Assembly (NCBI RefSeq): GCF_002934665.1
Contig: NZ_NIRS01000007.1
Coordinates: 1-64,000, forward strand
Length of the DNA: 64,000 nucleotides
Direction of reading: 5' to 3'
Origin: Pseudomonas laurylsulfatiphila
Lineage (GTDB): Bacteria > Pseudomonadota > Gammaproteobacteria > Pseudomonadales > Pseudomonadaceae
Positions within the stretch are counted from its first letter, which is position 1. Every line of letters starts with the position of its first letter. The notes beneath the pieces were generated by a model. The model was given only the letters and a program-made list of their open reading frames with translations. It was not told the origin of the DNA and ran no database searches. Shown one piece after another: positions 17,851 to 27,086 of the stretch. The position numbers were made by a program, and so were the translations under genes.

Positions 17851-19254
17851 TTATTGAACGACGGGTAAAACGCGATCCTTCGCTACACGCACCCGGTAGA
17901 ACACGTAGATGATCAACACCCACACTGGAATGGCGATGACCGACGCGCGTATCCCCGGAATCATCCACATCACGCAGACGATCATGGCCATGAACGCCAG
18001 GCACAGGTAGTTACTGAAGGGAAACCAAAAGGACTTGAAGCTTGGCACGATGCCTTGTTGGCCCATGATTTTGCGGAACTTGAGATGGGTCAGGCTGATC
18101 AGCGTCCAGTTGATCATCAGCGACGCGACCACCAGGGCGAACAGTAGCTCGAGCGCTTCATGTGGGGCGAGGTAGTTGACCAGTACCGACAACATCGTGA
18201 TGAGCGCCGAGATACCCAGGGCCCGCAATGGCACCCCTTGTTTGTTCAGCTTCATCAGCGATTTTGGGGCGTCGCCCTGTTCGGCCAGGCCATAGAGCAT
18301 GCGGCTGTTGCAGTAGACGCCGCTGTTGTAGACCGAGAGCGCTGCGGTGAGCACCACGAAGTTAAGGATGTGCGCGGCGGTGTCGCTGCCGATCAACGAA
18401 AAGATCTGCACAAACGGACTGCCGCCATAGGCATCGCCGGACGCGCCCAGGGTTTGCAGCAGTTGATCCCACGGATACAGCGACAGCAATACGGTGAGTG
18501 CGCCGACGTAGAAGATCAACACGCGATACACCACTTGGTTGATCGCCTTGGGAATGACCTTTCTCGGATCACTGGCTTCAGCGGCAGTGATGCCGACCAG
18601 CTCCAGGCCACCGAAGGAAAACATGATGAAGGCCATCGACATCAGCAGACCGGTGGTTCCGTTGGGGAAGAAACCGCCGTGGCTCCACAGGTTACTGACC
18701 GAAGCCTGTGGGCCGCCCGTGCCGCTGAACAGCATGTAGCAGCCCAGGACGATCATGCCGATGATGGCCGCGACCTTGATGATCGCGAACCAGAACTCCA
18801 TTTCACCGAAGACTTTGACGTTCATCGTGTTGATCAGGTTGACCAGCACGAAGAACACCGCCGCGCTGACCCAGGTCGGCACCTCAGGCCACCAGAACTG
18901 CACGTACTTGCCGACGGCCGTCAGTTCGGCCATGCCCACCAGCACGTACAGCACCCAGTAGTTCCAGCCGGACAGAAAACCGGCATAACCGCTCCAGTAC
19001 TTATGGGCGAAATGACTGAATGAACCGGCCACGGGCTCTTCGACAATCATCTCGCCCAACTGGCGCATGATCAGGAACGCAATGAAACCGGCAATCGCAT
19101 AGCCGAGGATCATCGACGGCCCGGCCGACTTAAGCACACCGGCAGAGCCGAGGAAAAGCCCGGTACCAATCGCCCCGCCCAGGGCGATCAGTTGAATATG
19201 ACGATTTTTCAACCCCCGCTTGAGCGTTCCCTGTTGCAAGATTTCATCTGCCAT
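17851..19254 (-). CDS. Amino acid permease, AroP-like
   Basis: This is a 467-residue APC-superfamily H+/amino-acid symporter with about 12 membrane segments. It has the AAT-family first-helix motif IALGGAIGTGLFLGSAGVLKSAGPS and FSFGGLELVGITAAEASDPRK. Its place between kynBA and antABC suggests aromatic amino acids, most likely tryptophan, as substrate. Specificity cannot be settled from sequence. It is transcribed leftward on the same strand as antCBA and is separated from antC by about 40 bp, so it may be cotranscribed. Confidence 0.85.
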   Translation of the reverse strand: MADEILQQGTLKRGLKNRHIQLIALGGAIGTGLFLGSAGVLKSAGPSMILGYAIAGFIAFLIMRQLGEMIVEEPVAGSFSHFAHKYWSGYAGFLSGWNYWVLYVLVGMAELTAVGKYVQFWWPEVPTWVSAAVFFVLVNLINTMNVKVFGEMEFWFAIIKVAAIIGMIVLGCYMLFSGTGGPQASVSNLWSHGGFFPNGTTGLLMSMAFIMFSFGGLELVGITAAEASDPRKVIPKAINQVVYRVLIFYVGALTVLLSLYPWDQLLQTLGASGDAYGGSPFVQIFSLIGSDTAAHILNFVVLTAALSVYNSGVYCNSRMLYGLAEQGDAPKSLMKLNKQGVPLRALGISALITMLSVLVNYLAPHEALELLFALVVASLMINWTLISLTHLKFRKIMGQQGIVPSFKSFWFPFSNYLCLAFMAMIVCVMWMIPGIRASVIAIPVWVLIIYVFYRVRVAKDRVLPVVQ

Positions 19255-19297
19255 CTCGTTCCCTTCTGGTTATTGTTGTCAGGCTTGATTTGCAAGA

Positions 19298-20320
19298 TCA
19301 GATATTACTCTCGGTGAACTTTTCGTAGTACAGGTGCACGCTGTCCAGCGCTTGGGTTTGCAACCAGCTCTTGATCGACTCGACCATGGGCGGTGGACCA
19401 CAGACGTACATGTCGACCGGCGCGTCGCGCAGTTCGCTGCTGTCGAAATGCTCGGCAATGTAGCCGCGTTTTCCCGTCCATTGCGGCGAGGGTTCGCTGA
19501 CCACTTCGGTGTAGCGAAACCCCGGAATGCGTTTGGCATAGGCTTCGATACGCGCGCGTTCGCACAAGTCAGCCGCATCCCGCACGCCGTAATACAAATG
19601 CACCGGTTGCCCGCAGCCGCGCTCGGCCAGTTCATCCAGCATGCCGAGCAGTGCGGAAAGCCCGGTGCCACCCGCCACCAGAATCAGTGGTTTGGCGACG
19701 TGGCGCAGATAGAAGGCGCCCAGCGGCGCCTCCAGCACGATGTCATCACCCACCTGGCAGCGTTCGCGAATGTAGTTGCTCATCACCCCGTCGGGCAGCA
19801 GGCGAATCAGGAACTGCAGTTGATTGCTGTTGCTCGGGCGGTTGGCGAACGAGTAGGAGCGCAGGCTCTCGGAGCCGGGAATCTGCAGCCGGGCGTATTG
19901 CCCCGGCAGGAAATCCAGTGGCTGACCGACCGAGCCCAGGTCCAGATGCAGAATCGCCGTGCTGGCCGAAACCTGCTTGACGTCAGTGACGGTCGCAGTC
20001 AGGCGGTCCGGGCCGGCGGCATTGCACAGGCTGGATGCGAAGTCGAAGTAAAACGCCGCGTCGGACTTCACCCGCGTCTGGCAGGTGAGCATTTTGCGCT
20101 GTTGCAGGTCCAGGCTGGAGAGGGCTTCCTCGTCCACATAGTCTTGGCTGTAGTCGCCGGATTCGCAGCGACCCTGGCAGGTTCCGCAAACGCCTTCGCG
20201 GCAATCCAGGGGAATGTTGATGCCGTTGCGCAGGGCGGCGTCGAGCAGGATTTCGTTGGGCTGTACCGGAAAGAACAGGGTTTTGCCGTCGGCAAAACTG
20301 AACGCTACTTTGTGATTCAT
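19298..20320 (-). CDS. antC: Anthranilate 1,2-dioxygenase reductase component
   Basis: It transfers electrons from NADH to the AntAB oxygenase. The 340-residue class IB reductase has an N-terminal plant-type 2Fe-2S ferredoxin (ligands C40, C45, C48, C80), an FAD domain with the RSYSFANRP flavin motif, and an NAD domain (VAGGTGLSALLGML; C-terminal YVCGPPPMVE). GGAG lies 8 bases upstream of the ATG. It is the third gene of antA-antB-antC, 18 bp after antB. Confidence 0.93.
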   Translation of the reverse strand: MNHKVAFSFADGKTLFFPVQPNEILLDAALRNGINIPLDCREGVCGTCQGRCESGDYSQDYVDEEALSSLDLQQRKMLTCQTRVKSDAAFYFDFASSLCNAAGPDRLTATVTDVKQVSASTAILHLDLGSVGQPLDFLPGQYARLQIPGSESLRSYSFANRPSNSNQLQFLIRLLPDGVMSNYIRERCQVGDDIVLEAPLGAFYLRHVAKPLILVAGGTGLSALLGMLDELAERGCGQPVHLYYGVRDAADLCERARIEAYAKRIPGFRYTEVVSEPSPQWTGKRGYIAEHFDSSELRDAPVDMYVCGPPPMVESIKSWLQTQALDSVHLYYEKFTESNI

Positions 20321-20338
20321 GCCTCGGTCTCCATGGAT

Positions 20339-20830
20339 TCAGAGGTGGTAAAAGTCGAGTACCGAGTTGATGGTGTCGTTGAGCAGCAGCACATGCTTGC
20401 GGCTGATCAGCCAGCTATCGGCATGAGGCTTGAGCCGATAGGTTGCGCGACCAAAGAACTGCTCGGCCGTGGCCAGTCGATAGAACAAGGTGTGCCAGTT
20501 CAGGCGTATCTCCAGCTCACCGTCCTGCAGTTCGTCGATCCGCACGTTGTTGATCAAATGCAAGGTGCGCGGCATCGGCGTCGAGGACGCGGACTTGCCC
20601 GTGCGCAGGCGGAACACGCGGTCTTCCAGGCCGGAACGGTTGGGGTAGTAGATCAGCGACATCTCGCGTTTTGGGTCGCGGGTGTAGACGTGTTCCGAGT
20701 CCCATTGCGGCAGGTGGAACTCACTCTGTTCGTCGAACAATTGGAGATAGGCGTCCCAATCCTGGGCGTCGCACAGTTCGGATTTGCGATAGAAAAATTG
20801 TTCGATCTGGTACTGCAATTGCGCATTCAT
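20339..20830 (-). CDS. antB: Anthranilate 1,2-dioxygenase small subunit
   Basis: This is the structural beta subunit of the ring-hydroxylating dioxygenase (NTF2-like fold, about 163 residues). YQIEQFFYRKSELCDAQDWDAYLQLF is the typical N-terminal helix region. Two ATGs are adjacent; the second (20830) overlaps the antA stop as ATGA and has better spacing to the GAGG, so it is preferred. The gene is in the antABC operon. Confidence 0.92.
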   Translation of the reverse strand: MNAQLQYQIEQFFYRKSELCDAQDWDAYLQLFDEQSEFHLPQWDSEHVYTRDPKREMSLIYYPNRSGLEDRVFRLRTGKSASSTPMPRTLHLINNVRIDELQDGELEIRLNWHTLFYRLATAEQFFGRATYRLKPHADSWLISRKHVLLLNDTINSVLDFYHL

Positions 20831-22221
20831 CATTGCACCTCACGGAGTTTCAGGGATTTCGTGTCCAGGCCATCGAGCAGGAATTTCTGCCAGTTGCTGT
20901 GCTGGTTGACGTACAGCCCTTCGTGGGTGAATTCAGTGCCGGTCATGGCGGGGGCAATGCCGATTGCTTCGCTGTTGGGCGTGGCGCCGGTGACCCATTG
21001 GTGACTGCCTCGGGAAATGTCGCTCCAGCGCTCCAGGCGCGCCTGGAAACCGCGTTGGGCTTCACGGAATTCCACCAGGTCGTCCGGTGTACCCAGGCCC
21101 GAGACGTTGAAGAAATCCTCGAACTGGCGAATGCGGTTTTCGCGGTCGGCGTCCGACTCGTTTTTCACCCCCAGGCACTGGCTGATGATCTCGGTCTTGT
21201 TCCAGGCCACCGGACGGATGATGCGCAGTTGCGAGCTGATCTGATCGAGGAAAAACAGGCTCGGATAAATGTTCAGGTTGCGCAGGCGATGCATCATCCA
21301 TTCGGCCTTTTGCTGGCCGTGTTCTTCGACCAGGCGCGGCATGATAGTCGCGTAGCCGGAGCGTACTGACGGGTTCGGCATGTCGCTGAACAAGACGCTG
21401 TGACCGTTGTTGAAGGCGAACCAGCCGTCATCGGTGTTGGCGTCGCCGGCTCCGAGTTTGCTGTAGTCGAGGGTGCTGCCGCTGCTGGTGCCGTTCTCGC
21501 TGTTGACCTGCTGGCGGTGCTGCACCGTGGCCACGTAGTTATAGTGAACGGTGCTGACGTGATAGCCGTCGAGGCCGTTTTCGTTCTGCAGTTTCCAGTT
21601 GCCGTCGTAGGTGTAGGCCGACTTGCCGGGCAGTACTTCAAGCTCACCGGTGGGTGACTGGGCAACCATCATGTCGAAGAACACCTTGGCGTCGCCGAGG
21701 AAGTCTTCGAGGCTGTTGTCGGCGTGCACGTCGAGGCTGATGAACACGAAGCCCTTGTAGCTCTCGATACGGGCCTTTTTCAGGCCACGGGTGGCCTTGT
21801 CGAAACCTTCCGGGTACTCGCCGGGTGCCTTGACCTTCACCAGGCGGCCGTCGCTTTTGTAGCACCAGGCGTGGAACGGGCAAGTGAAGGTCGACTGGTT
21901 GCCCTTGCCCACGCGGGTCAGGGTGGTGCCGCGATGCTGGCAGGCGTTGATCAGCGCGTTGAGTTTTCCTTCGCCGTCGCGGGTGATGATCATCGGCTGA
22001 CGGCCGGCGCGCAGGGTGACGAAGTCGTGATTATTGACCAGTTCGCTTTCGTGGCAGGCGTAGATCCAGTTCTTCTCGAAGATCAGTTCCATCTCCAGAT
22101 CGAACAACTGAGGCTCGGTGAAAATGTCCCGGGCGATGCGGAACACGCCCTCTACCGGACGGAAATCCAGGCAGCCTTGGATAAACGTTTTCCACTGCTC
22201 GACGTTTTTTTCGCCACTCAT
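20830..22221 (-). CDS. antA: Anthranilate 1,2-dioxygenase large subunit
   Basis: This catalytic alpha subunit turns anthranilate into catechol, CO2 and ammonia. The 463 residues include a Rieske 2Fe-2S centre (C94, H96, C114, H117; CQHRG and CPFHAW) and the mononuclear iron site in NGLDGYHVSTVHYNYV. It is the first gene of antABC, divergent from antR across 385 bp. With kynBA and kynU in the same window, the tryptophan-derived anthranilate route to catechol is complete. The cat genes for the next steps are not here. Confidence 0.95.
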   Translation of the reverse strand: MSGEKNVEQWKTFIQGCLDFRPVEGVFRIARDIFTEPQLFDLEMELIFEKNWIYACHESELVNNHDFVTLRAGRQPMIITRDGEGKLNALINACQHRGTTLTRVGKGNQSTFTCPFHAWCYKSDGRLVKVKAPGEYPEGFDKATRGLKKARIESYKGFVFISLDVHADNSLEDFLGDAKVFFDMMVAQSPTGELEVLPGKSAYTYDGNWKLQNENGLDGYHVSTVHYNYVATVQHRQQVNSENGTSSGSTLDYSKLGAGDANTDDGWFAFNNGHSVLFSDMPNPSVRSGYATIMPRLVEEHGQQKAEWMMHRLRNLNIYPSLFFLDQISSQLRIIRPVAWNKTEIISQCLGVKNESDADRENRIRQFEDFFNVSGLGTPDDLVEFREAQRGFQARLERWSDISRGSHQWVTGATPNSEAIGIAPAMTGTEFTHEGLYVNQHSNWQKFLLDGLDTKSLKLREVQ

Positions 22222-22606
22222 GGGTGTGTACCTGTTTTTATTGGGGCTAATCGTGGGCTCATTAGAAGGAGCGGGGCGGGTCGGGGTCTATCCGGTTAGT
22301 CGGCGAAGGCAGTCCATAAAATTGGTGCGGTAACACCCGTCCGGTATCAAGCTGGGCAGCGCCGACTCAAACGGCGCACCACGCGATGAACGGCTGCCCC
22401 TGTTTGCAGCAATCAGGTACTGTTTTGTGCAGCGTCGAATGCTGTTTGATCGCGATTACCAGCCTCTGGCCGGTGGCGTTATCCGCTTAGTCGAGGATTG
22501 TTATCCGCTAAGTTGGCGCTGATGTTTTGTGGCTTGGAACTTGCCTTTCCAATCCGGAGACGCGCCGTCAGAGCGCGCCGAAAAAATAGCCCGTGAGTGC
22601 ACCGTG
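22222..22606. promoter_or_regulatory. antA-antR divergent control region with three repeated boxes
   Basis: The 385-bp intergenic region holds three copies of a 12-mer, TATCCG(G/C)T(T/A)AGT, at 22289-22300, 22480-22491 and 22502-22513. On the minus strand each reads as ACTAACCGGATA-like, ending in GGATA, which resembles the GGNTA half of the XylS/BenR/AntR-class binding site. The last two are spaced by 22 bp, two helical turns, as expected for tandem AraC/XylS half-sites. The first lies about 70 bp before antA. Confidence 0.5.
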
Positions 22607-23620
22607 ATGAACAGCAAAACTGATCCGCAGTGTCGCGACATTCGTGTCGACAGCGATGACCTTGAGGCCGCGAGGAGCTGGATGTCCGGGATCTGCGGGC
22701 CGCATCGACTCGTCACCACGACGCCCGAACGGATCCGTTTTCATCACAGCGCCAATATGTTCAAGTCGATGGCCACGACCCTTGGCACCATCGAGTACGG
22801 CACCGATGTCACCATCGATATCGAAGACGCCGAGCACTTCAGCAGTTACAGCCTGAGCCTGCCGCTGGTGGGCGAGCAGGAGTTGAGCAAGAACGGCAGC
22901 GTGGTGAAGTCCGACCGCGATCAAGGGGTGATCATTTCCCCGAATGAAAACCAGCTGCTGGCGATCTCCGGCGATTGCCGCAAGGTCCAGGTGGTGATTA
23001 CCCGAGTCGCCATGAGCGAGTCGCTGGAGGGGCTGCTACAGCGGCCTCTGGATACGCCGCTGCGGTTCGAGCCGGTGATGGATGCGGTCGATGGGGCATC
23101 GGCTTCATGGTGGCGCATGGCGCGCTATTTCATCGCCGAACTGGAGCACAGCAGCGAACTCTATGAGCAGGTGGCCTTCACTCGGGACATTGAAAGTTCG
23201 CTGATCAAAGGCTTGATCCTCGCCCAGCCGAACAACTACTCCGAAGAGCTGCGGGAGGTGCTGGGCGTGAAGTTGCCGCACTACCTGATTCGCGCCCGGC
23301 AATACATCCACGCAAACGCCCGCGAAGCCCTGCACCTGGAGGACATCGAAGCCGCCGCCGGCGTCTCGCGCTTCAAGTTGTTCGAGGCGTTCAAGAAGTA
23401 CTTCGCCTTGTCGCCGATGGTCTACCTGAAAAAACATCGCTTGAACGCGGTGCGTCAGGAGATTCTCGAGCACGGTTCTGCACGCAATATTTCCGCGATT
23501 GCCATGGGCTGGGGCTTCACCCATCTCGGACGTTTTTCCGCCGAGTACCGCAAGTTGTTCGACGAAACCCCGACCATGACCTTGCAGCGCAACGAAGCCC
23601 GCCGCATGCGTGGCTTCTGA
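22607..23620 (+). CDS. antR: AraC/XylS-family regulator of anthranilate degradation
   Basis: This is a 337-residue AraC/XylS regulator. The N-terminal sensing domain is about 1-215 (similar to AraC-binding-like domain PF14525). The C-terminal double HTH includes ALHLEDIEAAAGVSRFKLFEAFKKYF and the second helix pair GFTHLGRFSAEYRKLFDETP. It is divergent from antABC, so anthranilate-dependent activation is expected, as known for P. aeruginosa AntR. ATG 22607 was chosen. The open frame extends 26 codons upstream but without family similarity. Confidence 0.88.
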   Translation: MNSKTDPQCRDIRVDSDDLEAARSWMSGICGPHRLVTTTPERIRFHHSANMFKSMATTLGTIEYGTDVTIDIEDAEHFSSYSLSLPLVGEQELSKNGSVVKSDRDQGVIISPNENQLLAISGDCRKVQVVITRVAMSESLEGLLQRPLDTPLRFEPVMDAVDGASASWWRMARYFIAELEHSSELYEQVAFTRDIESSLIKGLILAQPNNYSEELREVLGVKLPHYLIRARQYIHANAREALHLEDIEAAAGVSRFKLFEAFKKYFALSPMVYLKKHRLNAVRQEILEHGSARNISAIAMGWGFTHLGRFSAEYRKLFDETPTMTLQRNEARRMRGF

Positions 23621-23634
23621 GGGGCAGGGCGCCT

Positions 23635-24108
23635 TTACTTGCGCACCACCAGATCGAGCAATTCGTCACGCTCCTTGATTTTCTGCAGGACGATTTCCGA
23701 GCGAATATCGGTGACGCCCGCCGTGCGGTTCAGGTGATTCACGATGAAATCCGAGAAGTGCTTCAGGTTGCGCGCCTGCACTCGCAACACGTAGTTGCTC
23801 GCCCCGGTAATCACATACGCGGTGACCACTTCCGGCCACGACTGGACCTTCTTGATGAAGGTCTCGTGCCAGTCCGCAACGTCCTGTCGCAACGACACAT
23901 GAACGATGGCTTCCAGCTCGATTCCCAGCCGTTCGGCATTCAGCACCGCGCGATAGCCGGTGATGATTCCCTCGCTTTCCAACAGGCGTAATCGACGCAG
24001 GCAAGCCGACGGCGACAGCGCAACTTTCTCTGCCAATTCCTGGTTGCTGATACGGCCATCCTGTTGCAGTTGATGGAGGATTCGCAGGTCGGTCGAGTCG
24101 AGATTCAT
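23635..24108 (-). CDS. kynR: Lrp/AsnC-family regulator of the kynurenine pathway
   Basis: This is a 157-residue Lrp-type regulator: HTH NLDSTDLRILHQLQQDGRIS...ALSPSACLRRLRLLE, then an RAM effector domain (about 65-150) with VVTAYVITGASNYVLRV. It is divergent from kynU. In P. aeruginosa the Lrp-like KynR activates kyn genes in response to kynurenine, and the position here supports the same role. The ORF is intact and of normal length. Confidence 0.88.
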   Translation of the reverse strand: MNLDSTDLRILHQLQQDGRISNQELAEKVALSPSACLRRLRLLESEGIITGYRAVLNAERLGIELEAIVHVSLRQDVADWHETFIKKVQSWPEVVTAYVITGASNYVLRVQARNLKHFSDFIVNHLNRTAGVTDIRSEIVLQKIKERDELLDLVVRK

Positions 24109-24329
24109 GGTTGAAATAAATCCGTTGTTATTGGAGTTAAATTCGAATTTTCTGCGAGATAAGTACTATATGCCCGCTCACTTTGCACGAAAATTCTCCA
24201 ATGCTTCGTTCATTATCTCTCCACCGAAAAGGCGCCAATAGCGCCTGAAACAGGGCGCTGGGCGCTCTGTTCGCCTCGACTTTCACGATGTGCCCGGACG
24301 GCATGTCATTCAAACAAACAGGACATCCA
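24109..24329. promoter_or_regulatory. kynR-kynU divergent promoter region
   Basis: This 221-bp region is AT-richer than its flanks. It contains inverted ATTGGAG (24130-24136) and CTCCAAT (24196-24202), each next to AT-rich GAATTTTC/GAAAATTC blocks. Such spaced dyads fit a wrapping Lrp-type octamer, so KynR is the obvious candidate binder. This is inference only. Confidence 0.35.
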
Positions 24330-25580
24330 ATGACTACAAGAAACGATTGCCTGGCGCTTGATGCACAGGACAGTTTGGCTCATCTGCGTCAGCAGTTTGC
24401 GCTGCCTGAAGGCGTGATTTATCTCGATGGCAACTCCTTGGGCGCACGGCCTGTCGCGGCATTGGCTCGCGCTCAGGCGGTGATTGCCGAGGAATGGGGC
24501 AATGGCCTGATTCGCAGCTGGAACAGCGCGGGCTGGCGCGATCTGTCCGAGCGCCTGGGCAACCGCCTGGCCACACTGATTGGTGCTCGCGAAGGCGAAG
24601 TGGTGGTGACCGACACCACCTCGATCAACCTGTTCAAGGTGCTCAGTGCCGCGTTGCGCGTGCAGGCCACCCGGTCGCCAGAGCGCCGGGTGATCGTCAC
24701 CGAAACCAGCAACTTCCCTACCGACCTGTACATCGCCGAAGGCTTGGCCGACCTGCTGCAGCAGGGGTACACCTTGCGTCTGGTCGACAGCCCGGAAGAG
24801 TTGCCGCAAGCGATTGACCAGGACACCGCCGTGGTGATGCTCACTCACGTCAATTACAAGACCGGCTACATGCACGACATGCAGGCCCTGACCGCGCTGA
24901 GCCACGAGTGTGGCGCGCTGGCCATCTGGGACTTGGCGCATTCCGCCGGGGCGGTGCCGGTTGATTTGAACCAGGCGGGCGCCGACTACGCCATCGGTTG
25001 CACTTACAAATACCTCAATGGCGGCCCGGGTTCGCAGGCGTTTGTCTGGGTCTCGCCGCCGTTGTGCGATCTGGTGCCGCAGCCCTTGTCGGGCTGGTTC
25101 GGCCATTCGCGGCAGTTTGCCATGGAGTCTCGCTACGAGCCGAGCAGCGGTATCGCCCGCTACCTGTGCGGCACCCAGCCCATCACGTCATTGGCGATGG
25201 TGGAGTGTGGGCTGGATGTTTTCGCCCAGACCGACATGGCCAGCCTGCGCCGCAAATCCCTGGCACTGACCGACCTGTTTATTGAACTCGTCGAGCAGCG
25301 CTGCGCTGCTCATGAACTGACCCTGGTCACGCCACGCGAACACGCCAAGCGTGGCAGCCATGTCAGCTTCGAGCATCCCGAGGGTTATGCCGTGATCCAG
25401 GCCCTGATTGACCGCGGTGTGATCGGTGACTACCGCGAGCCGCGGATCATGCGCTTCGGCTTTACGCCGCTGTACACGACGTTCACCGAGGTCTGGGATG
25501 CCGTGCAGATCCTCGGTGAAATCCTCGACCGGAAAACCTGGGCGCAGGCGCAATTCCAAGTCCGCCACAGCGTCACCTGA
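24330..25580 (+). CDS. kynU: Kynureninase
   Basis: This PLP enzyme cleaves L-kynurenine to anthranilate and L-alanine. The 416 residues have the PLP-lysine K227 in CTYKYLNGGPGSQ and an Asp of the WDLAHSAG block at 201. With start ATG 24330 (AGGACA 8 bases upstream) the protein has the same length and PLP-Lys number as the studied P. fluorescens enzyme, which supports this start over the earlier in-frame ATG at 24288. It is followed by an OprD porin and a permease in the same direction. Confidence 0.95.
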   Translation: MTTRNDCLALDAQDSLAHLRQQFALPEGVIYLDGNSLGARPVAALARAQAVIAEEWGNGLIRSWNSAGWRDLSERLGNRLATLIGAREGEVVVTDTTSINLFKVLSAALRVQATRSPERRVIVTETSNFPTDLYIAEGLADLLQQGYTLRLVDSPEELPQAIDQDTAVVMLTHVNYKTGYMHDMQALTALSHECGALAIWDLAHSAGAVPVDLNQAGADYAIGCTYKYLNGGPGSQAFVWVSPPLCDLVPQPLSGWFGHSRQFAMESRYEPSSGIARYLCGTQPITSLAMVECGLDVFAQTDMASLRRKSLALTDLFIELVEQRCAAHELTLVTPREHAKRGSHVSFEHPEGYAVIQALIDRGVIGDYREPRIMRFGFTPLYTTFTEVWDAVQILGEILDRKTWAQAQFQVRHSVT

Positions 25581-25684
25581 GTTAACCGATGTCCGCGTCT
25601 TGCTGCCGGGTTTTCCTGGCGGCAGGGCTTCGGGTGCCGTCAATCAAGAGTTCTGTGCAAACACAATAATAAGGAGCACGCAGA

Positions 25685-26998
25685 ATGAAGTTGTCCCCTT
25701 GGCACGCCTTGCCGCTCGCCATCACCAGTTGCCTCGGTCAAATGGCTTACGCCGCAAACGACAATGGATTCGTCGAAGACAGCAGCCTGATCCTGACCAA
25801 CCGCAATTTCTATTTCTACCGCAACAACCTCAACAACCCGGGGGGCCAGAACTATCGGGACGAATGGGCCCACGGGATCATGCTCGATTACCGGTCCGGG
25901 TATACCCAGGGCACGGTGGGTTTCGGCGTCGATGCCTATGCGCAGTTGGGCCTCAAGCTCGACAGCGGCAAGGGACGCACCGGCACCGGTTTGTTGCCGG
26001 TCGGTTCCGACGGTCGCCCCGAGGATGAGTATTCCGAAGCGGGTGGTGCGCTCAAGGCGCGGATCTCCAACACCGAACTCAAATACGGCAACCTGACCCC
26101 GCTCAACCCGGTGTTCGGCACGGGCAATGCGCGCCTGTTTACCAGCATGGCCACCGGCTTTCAGCTGACCAGCAATGAACTCAAGGCGCTGCAAGTGGAC
26201 ATCGGCCACTTCACAGCCGGCAACGACAGTAACTCCACCAACGCCAATGGTGCTCTCAAAGCGCTGTATGCCGGGGTGGAAACCCGCAGCGTCGATTACC
26301 TGGGCGGCAGCTATGCAGTGAGCGATCAACTGAGCGTCAGCCTGTATGGTTCGCAGTTCACCGACATCTGGCGGCAGTATTACGCCAACACCAACTACAC
26401 CTTTGCCTTGAGCGAATGGCAGTCGCTGAACCTGGATTTCAATATTTACCGTACCAACGACGATGGCCAGAGCCTGGCCGGCAAGATCGATAACACGACC
26501 TGGTCGTTGGCCACAGCGTACAAGTTTGGCGCCCATCGTCTGACTCTGGCGTATCAACGCGTCGATGGCGATGAGCCGTTCGATTACCTGGGGTTCGATC
26601 AACAACCGGGGACTTCGATTTTCCTCGCCAACTCGATCCAGGTCCTCGATTTCAACGCCCCCAACGAACGCTCCTGGCAACTTCGCTACGACCTGGACAT
26701 GGCGCCATTCGGCGTGCCGGGCCTGAGCTTCATGTCGCGTTACGTCAGCGGTGACCATATCGACGACAGCCACTACGATGGCGGCCCCAATGGCGCTTAC
26801 GGGCGTTACGGCGATGACGGCAAGCGCTGGGAACGCGATCTCGAAGCGCGCTACGTCGTGCAGTCGGGCAAGGCCAGGGATCTGTCGGTGCGGGTACGTC
26901 AGGCCAGTGTGCGTTCGACCGCTCAAGTGGCGCGCGCCGACACCACGGACAACAACGAAGTCCGCGTCATCATCGAGTATCCACTGAGTATTTTCTGA
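25685..26998 (+). CDS. OprD-family outer-membrane porin
   Basis: This 437-residue precursor has an N-terminal signal peptide (MKLSPWHALPLAITSCLGQMAYA). The mature part is rich in alternating aromatic beta strands and ends in a C-terminal Phe (EYPLSIF), the BAM signal. Family features include FVEDSSLILTNRNFYFYRN and the NPVFGTGNARLF loop. OprD porins pass amino acids or aromatic acids. The position between kynU and a permease suggests uptake of kynurenine- or tryptophan-type substrates. It lies 104 bp after kynU with its own AAGGAG. Confidence 0.9.
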   Translation: MKLSPWHALPLAITSCLGQMAYAANDNGFVEDSSLILTNRNFYFYRNNLNNPGGQNYRDEWAHGIMLDYRSGYTQGTVGFGVDAYAQLGLKLDSGKGRTGTGLLPVGSDGRPEDEYSEAGGALKARISNTELKYGNLTPLNPVFGTGNARLFTSMATGFQLTSNELKALQVDIGHFTAGNDSNSTNANGALKALYAGVETRSVDYLGGSYAVSDQLSVSLYGSQFTDIWRQYYANTNYTFALSEWQSLNLDFNIYRTNDDGQSLAGKIDNTTWSLATAYKFGAHRLTLAYQRVDGDEPFDYLGFDQQPGTSIFLANSIQVLDFNAPNERSWQLRYDLDMAPFGVPGLSFMSRYVSGDHIDDSHYDGGPNGAYGRYGDDGKRWERDLEARYVVQSGKARDLSVRVRQASVRSTAQVARADTTDNNEVRVIIEYPLSIF

Positions 26999-27086
26999 TC
27001 CGTGTCCTGCTGTGCGTGGCTGATCCCCACGAGACCATCCAACCACGTGCTCTCTTCAAGACAGACAATATTCAGAGGACAGACAA

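Noticed and set aside
19334..21004. 556-residue plus-strand frame opposite antC and antB
   Set aside because: Frame mirror of antC/antB codons; no recognisable domain and no ribosome-binding site.
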